From NCBI GenBank assembly GCA_946534745.1, contig CAMNDA010000419.1, forward strand, positions 1 to 8,406: DNA of 8,406 nucleotides. Direction: 5' to 3'. The position numbers and the translations under genes are program-made. The notes beneath the pieces were generated by a model. It had not been told where the DNA came from. It ran no database searches and saw only the letters and a list, made by a program, of their open reading frames with translations. The stretch is from an uncultured Verrucomicrobiota bacterium. Its GTDB lineage: Bacteria; Verrucomicrobiota; Kiritimatiellia; RFP12; UBA3636. Below, one piece after another: positions 5,174 to 8,406 of the stretch (within the stretch, counting starts at the first letter, position 1; the number at the start of each line of letters is the position of its first letter).

Positions 5174-6416
5174 GGGCGGCGCCTCCGGCCCCGGCGAGGA
5201 CGCGCTCCGCGTAGCGCGCGCCGGGGCGTTCGAGTTTTTCGCGCTGGAACGCGAGCGCCTCGCGGACGGCGGGCGGGGCGCCGAGGGGGGCGCAGAAGGC
5301 GTCCAGATCGTCCAGCGCGCGCAGCGCCGCGTCGCGCACGGGCGCCGCGGAGCCGTCGGGCGCGAGGATCGTCGCGGTCCCCAGGTCGTAGCGCGCGGCG
5401 GCCTTCGCGTTGCGGACGGCGGCGATCTGCTCGCGCGCCGGGTGCGCCGCGCGCGGAAGGGCGGCGAGACGCAGCAGCCAGGCGTGCGCGAACGCGACGT
5501 CGCGCGCGTCCACGCCCGCCGGGGCGAACGGCACGATGTCGAACGTCCGCAGTTCGATGCGGTCCACGCCCCCGACGGCGAGCGAGTCGAGGCGGTTCGG
5601 CCCGCGCGGCTTCACGCGCACCGGGTAGTACAGCTCGGTCGGCGCGGCGATGAGTCCGGCCTCGACGTAGCGCGCGACGCTCCGCGCGTAGGACGGGGCG
5701 TCCGAGTAGTCGAAGACCGGGACGAAGTCGTTCCAGAAGCCCAGCTCGGAGCATCGCAGCGACGCGAACCCGCAGAAGAGCGGCGCGCCGCCGGCCGGGC
5801 CGCCGAGCCCGAAGAGCGAAGGGTCGGCCAAGGGGCTGGCGGCCATCAGCGCGACGAGGAGCCAGATTCGGTCGGCGGCCTTGGCGGCGAGTTCGCAGTA
5901 GAGCGCGTCTGCGTGGCGGCGCGGATCGCCGGCGCCGCCCGCGGCGGCGAAATCGGCGGCGAGCAGGTCGGGGCCGAAGGAGAGGTTCACGTGGACGCCG
6001 CAGAAGCACATCTTCCGGCGGCCGTAGCGCGCGGCGGCGTATTCGCGGTAGGCGGTCTTGCCCGCGCGCGGGCCGGTGAATCGCGCGGCCGGGATGTCCT
6101 CCTCGCGGCCGAGCGGCGGCGGGTTCGAGCCGAGCCAGAGCGTCTCCGGCTCCGGGAGGGCCGCGAGCGCCGCGCGCAGCCGCGCGTCGATCCGCTCCAG
6201 TTCCGCGACGGCCGCCGCGGCGCTCTCCGAGACGCCCGTGTTGATCTCCGTCTGGTTCTCGCAGAAGTCGCGCACGATGCGCGGGTCGTCCTGCGGGAAC
6301 GGATGGGGCGTGAGCGACATCCGTCCGTCGCGCGTGACGCGCAGCGCCTCGCGCTCCAGCCCGAAGCGGGCGGACCAGAGCGCGGCTCGGACGGAATCGG
6401 ATTCGAGATGCAGCAT
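5166..6416 (-). CDS. gshA: Glutamate-cysteine ligase (gamma-glutamylcysteine synthetase)
   Basis: This 416-residue cytoplasmic enzyme joins the gamma-carboxyl of Glu to Cys using ATP, the first step of glutathione-type thiol synthesis. Visible motifs are FGLEREALRV (18-27), which holds metal-binding Glu residues, QTEINT (55-60), LWLGSNPP (93-100), CGVHVNLSF (139-147) and RIELRTFDIVPF (286-297). These resemble the GshA/GshF N-terminal ligase group more than the plant/alphaproteobacterial type. There is no ATP-grasp (GshB) domain at the C-terminus, and no gshB gene in the window. At 416 residues it is shorter than the E. coli enzyme (518). The ATG at 6416 lies shortly before the FGLERE motif. 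A C9 run sits at the place of a Shine-Dalgarno sequence. It lies 31 nt after the amidohydrolase and overlaps the amidotransferase by 8 nt. Confidence 0.85.
   Translation of the reverse strand: MLHLESDSVRAALWSARFGLEREALRVTRDGRMSLTPHPFPQDDPRIVRDFCENQTEINTGVSESAAAAVAELERIDARLRAALAALPEPETLWLGSNPPPLGREEDIPAARFTGPRAGKTAYREYAAARYGRRKMCFCGVHVNLSFGPDLLAADFAAAGGAGDPRRHADALYCELAAKAADRIWLLVALMAASPLADPSLFGLGGPAGGAPLFCGFASLRCSELGFWNDFVPVFDYSDAPSYARSVARYVEAGLIAAPTELYYPVRVKPRGPNRLDSLAVGGVDRIELRTFDIVPFAPAGVDARDVAFAHAWLLRLAALPRAAHPAREQIAAVRNAKAAARYDLGTATILAPDGSAAPVRDAALRALDDLDAFCAPLGAPPAVREALAFQREKLERPGARYAERVLAGAGGAARV
5182..5186 (-). promoter_or_regulatory. Ribosome binding site for the amidotransferase GTG start
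   Basis: GGAGG lies 8 nt upstream of the GTG at 5173, within the end of the ligase gene. It confirms the GTG start that puts Cys at position 2. Confidence 0.6.
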
Positions 6417-6424
6417 GGCGTGGC

Positions 6425-6433
6425 GGGGGGGGG
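6425..6433 (-). repeat. Homopolymer of nine C (minus strand) before the ligase start
   Basis: Nine identical bases sit 9-17 nt upstream of the ligase ATG at 6416, where the Shine-Dalgarno would be expected. Tracts of this length can slip during replication and are also prone to sequencing error. It lies outside coding sequence, so slippage would only change the leader spacing. Confidence 0.7.
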
Positions 6434-6447
6434 CGGGCGGAAACGGT

Positions 6448-7167
6448 TCAGCCGAGCAGTGCGGCGGCGTTGTCGTGGTAGATGCGCCGCAGGGCTTCGG
6501 GCGGCAGGAAGGTCGCGCGCGTCTTTTCGATTTCCACGCTCGGCTCGTGGAAGGGCGAGTCGATCCCGAAGAGGACGCGGTCCGTGCCGACGGTTTCGTA
6601 GGCTTCGCGAATCTTGACGCTCATGGAGGTGCCGGAGGTCTCCAGATAGACGTTCGGATAGCGCCGCGCGGTCTTGAGCGCGGCATCGACATAGACGCCG
6701 TGCGCATGGCCCATGTGCAGCAGGACGATCGGGACGCGCGGATGGCGCTCGGCGAGCCAGCCGATCTGCCACGGCAGGGAATACGGCGGGTGGCCGCTGT
6801 GGACGAAGACCGGGACGCCCAGCTCTTCCGCAAGGTCGATCACGGGATCGACGAGAGTGTCGTCCGCCGGATAGGCGTCGAAGAGCGGGTGCAGCTTGAT
6901 CCCGCGGAACCCGGCGGCGACATAGCGGCGGATGTCGTCGAGCGCGCCGCGGTCGGTCGGCGTGATCCACGCGATCGGAACGACGAGGTCCGGCGCCGCC
7001 TCGAAGGCCCGCAGGACGGCGTCGTTGTCGTGGGCGTTGGCCCCCGTGAGGAAGGTCTTTTCGATGTCGAACGCGGCCATCTGTTCCTTGAGGCGCGGCA
7101 GGTCGAAATCGAACCGCGCCCAGGAGCCGAACGCGCCGATGTGGGAATGTGCGTCGATGATTTTCAT
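6448..7167 (-). CDS. Metal-dependent amidohydrolase, TIM-barrel (Amidohydro_2 family)
   Basis: This 239-residue cytoplasmic hydrolase has the metal-ligand pattern of the amidohydrolase superfamily: HSH (H7, H9) after the first strand, KLHP (K91, H93), HSGH (H123, H126), HMGH (H151, H154) and D203 in GIDSPF. This is the PF04909 style (relatives include decarboxylases and lactone hydrolases); K91 may be a ligand or carboxylated, though this cannot be read from sequence. It is compact but complete, ending with the usual NAAALLG helix. Its ATG overlaps the stop of the radical SAM gene (ATGA) and has no Shine-Dalgarno sequence, so translation is probably coupled. TatD, the known partner of this radical SAM group, is also a TIM-barrel metal hydrolase, so this enzyme may fill that role. 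The substrate is unknown. Confidence 0.88.
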   Translation of the reverse strand: MKIIDAHSHIGAFGSWARFDFDLPRLKEQMAAFDIEKTFLTGANAHDNDAVLRAFEAAPDLVVPIAWITPTDRGALDDIRRYVAAGFRGIKLHPLFDAYPADDTLVDPVIDLAEELGVPVFVHSGHPPYSLPWQIGWLAERHPRVPIVLLHMGHAHGVYVDAALKTARRYPNVYLETSGTSMSVKIREAYETVGTDRVLFGIDSPFHEPSVEIEKTRATFLPPEALRRIYHDNAAALLG

Positions 7168-7799
7168 GGAACGGGGAAAAGACGAGTTCCGTTTTCAAAC
7201 GGGCGGACGCGGAGCGTGGCGCCGAGGCTTTCCGCAAGGGCACGGCAGCGCGTCTGCTTGGCGAGGTCCGTGACGGGTTCGCCCACCACGGTAAGGACGA
7301 CTTCGGGAACTGCCTGCGCCGCTTCGCGCGCGAAGCGCAGCAGCGCGGGAAATGCGGCGGGGCCGAATTTCGGGCGGCAGAGCGCGAGGTATTCGTCCGG
7401 ATCGTCGGTGTTGAGGCTGATCGAAATGCAATCGACTTTGCCGACGAAAAGCGCGGCGGTTGGACGGCCGTTCACGAGGTCGGAAAGGCCGTTGGTGTTC
7501 ACGCGGACGCGGAGGGAGGGGTCGCGGGCCTTGAGGCTTCCGGCGACCTCGAGCAGGACGTCCAGCCGCTCGGTCGGCTCTCCGTAGCCGCAGAAGACGA
7601 CCTCGCGGAACCGCGTCCAGTCCTGCGCGCCGAGCGCTTCCTGCACCTCGCCGGCCGACGGCTCGCGCTCGAGCCAGAGCGACGGCGAGCCGTATACGCC
7701 CGGCGCCTTCGTGCGCAGGCAGAAGGTGCACGCGCATGGGCACCGGTTCGTCAGGTTCACGTAGACCGCGTCTTTGATCTGGTAAACGATCGTCTGCAT
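7164..7799 (-). CDS. Radical SAM protein of the TatD-associated type
   Basis: The protein has 211 residues. The Fe-S/SAM motif is CX3CX2C at C20, C24 and C27 (reading CPCACTFC, with one extra Cys at 22). It is followed by a GYGEP motif (71-75) that corresponds to the SAM-binding GGE, and by a strand with RVNTNG (99-104). The N-terminus (QIKDAVYVNLTNRC) and the LWLEREPS stretch (41-48) resemble the TatD-linked radical SAM family (TIGR04038), which is usually next to or fused to TatD. The chemistry is unknown. The ATG at 7799 is chosen because it starts right at the conserved N-terminus, 7 nt after the HD gene. A longer frame from 7850 would only add low-complexity sequence inside that gene. 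No Shine-Dalgarno sequence is visible. It overlaps the amidohydrolase gene by 4 nt. Confidence 0.85.
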   Translation of the reverse strand: MQTIVYQIKDAVYVNLTNRCPCACTFCLRTKAPGVYGSPSLWLEREPSAGEVQEALGAQDWTRFREVVFCGYGEPTERLDVLLEVAGSLKARDPSLRVRVNTNGLSDLVNGRPTAALFVGKVDCISISLNTDDPDEYLALCRPKFGPAAFPALLRFAREAAQAVPEVVLTVVGEPVTDLAKQTRCRALAESLGATLRVRPFENGTRLFPVP

Positions 7800-7806
7800 G
7801 GTCTGA

Positions 7807-8355
7807 CTACGCAATGGCGCGCATGCCGTCGATGCAGACGGCGACGACATCGGCGAGGTCCATCCCGAGGAGTTCCAAGCCGCGGAGGATGACTTCGCGC
7901 GAGCACTTGGCGGCGAACTTCCTGTCCTTGAACTTCTTCAGGACGCTGCGCGGTTCGAGGTCGGAAAGGCCCGTCGGGCGCATGAGTGAGGTGGCCCAGA
8001 CGATGCCGGAGAGCTCGTCGGCGGTGAAGAGGCTCTTCTCGAGGTCAGTCTCGGGCTTGATGTCGTTGCAAATGGACCAGCCGTGGCTCATGATGGCGCG
8101 GACGTCCGCCGCGTCGACGCCCTCGGCAAGGAGTTCTGCCTCGGTGTGCTTGAGATGCTCTTCGGGGAAGAGCTCGTAGTCGTAGTCGTGGAGGTAGCCG
8201 ACGGCGCCCCAGTGCTCGACCTCCTCCGGCGGCTGGCCGAAGTGGCGCGCAAAGGCCTCCATGCATCCGCGCACATTGCGGGCGTGCAGCAGCAGATGCG
8301 GGTCGTGCGTTGTTGTCGCGAGCAGGCGCTCGGCTTGGGCGAGGGAAAGGGGCAT
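7807..8355 (-). CDS. HD-superfamily hydrolase (COG2316-like)
   Basis: This 182-residue cytoplasmic protein has the HD metal-site order H24 (LLHARNV), H56-D57 (YLHDYDYE), H70, H91 (SHGWSICND) and D113 (TADELSG). It belongs to the small, single-domain HD proteins called predicted hydrolases (COG2316). These are probably metal-dependent phosphohydrolases, with the substrate unassigned. The region 120-160 (SLMRP, KKFKDRKFA) is conserved in that group as I remember it. The ATG at 8355 is preceded only by a weak A/G-rich stretch. It is the first complete gene from the right, 7 nt before the radical SAM gene, so probably in the same transcript. No promoter is visible in the 51 nt to its right. Confidence 0.8.
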   Translation of the reverse strand: MPLSLAQAERLLATTTHDPHLLLHARNVRGCMEAFARHFGQPPEEVEHWGAVGYLHDYDYELFPEEHLKHTEAELLAEGVDAADVRAIMSHGWSICNDIKPETDLEKSLFTADELSGIVWATSLMRPTGLSDLEPRSVLKKFKDRKFAAKCSREVILRGLELLGMDLADVVAVCIDGMRAIA

Positions 8356-8406
8356 GGTTTTTCTTTTCGGTGGTCGGTGGAGGCGCCGCGCCGGCCGCGG
8401 CGGCGG

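Noticed and set aside
4328..7587. Long plus-strand open frames (about 440-510 codons) opposite the amidotransferase, ligase, amidohydrolase and radical SAM genes
   Set aside because: They have the same low-complexity composition, no start signals and no motifs, while the minus strand shows well-conserved enzymes throughout.
7800..7850. N-terminal extension of 17 residues on the radical SAM protein
   Set aside because: It lies inside the HD gene and has no family similarity. The Met at 7799 fits the conserved N-terminus.

Overview
The window is GC-rich chromosomal DNA. Seven complete genes lie on the minus strand, plus the first two codons of an eighth that leaves at the left edge. There are no RNA genes, insertion sequences, phage genes or CRISPR arrays. 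The organism looks like a GC-rich, probably anaerobic or microaerophilic bacterium, because it has a TatD-linked type radical SAM enzyme, an iron-sulfur membrane protein and a compact operon style. Many genes lack a Shine-Dalgarno sequence and depend on stop/start overlaps. An uncultured gut lineage such as Verrucomicrobiota/Kiritimatiellae would fit, but the sequence alone does not fix the phylum.

Transcription runs right to left. (1) 8355-6448 holds an HD-superfamily hydrolase, a TatD-associated-type radical SAM protein and a metal-dependent TIM-barrel amidohydrolase. They are separated by 7 nt and by a 4-nt ATGA overlap. (2) 6416-4397 holds a glutamate-cysteine ligase and a class II glutamine amidotransferase, overlapping by 8 nt (GTGTGTGA). 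No glutathione synthetase and no ergothioneine genes (egtB, egtD) are present in the window. (3) 4347-281 is a metal block. It has a three-part fusion protein (HMA metal-binding domain, DsbD_2/TauE-SafE-like membrane domain, FtrD-like iron-sulfur domain), a 67-residue single-span membrane protein and a CopA-type Cu(I) P-type ATPase. The last two overlap by 4 nt and may have their own near-leaderless promoter. (4) 1-280 is a non-coding, partly AT-rich stretch. It carries a strong sigma70-like promoter, a 5' hairpin and a Shine-Dalgarno sequence for the gene starting at base 6.

A reasonable functional reading is that the block joins low-molecular-weight thiol synthesis (gamma-glutamylcysteine) with copper export and thiol/iron-sulfur handling at the membrane. 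Thiols buffer Cu(I), CopA exports it, and the fusion protein could move metal or electrons across the membrane. The HD/radical SAM/amidohydrolase trio has no assigned substrate. The items most worth a second look are the three-domain fusion, the ligase/amidotransferase pair, and the radical SAM protein whose partner is an amidohydrolase rather than TatD.
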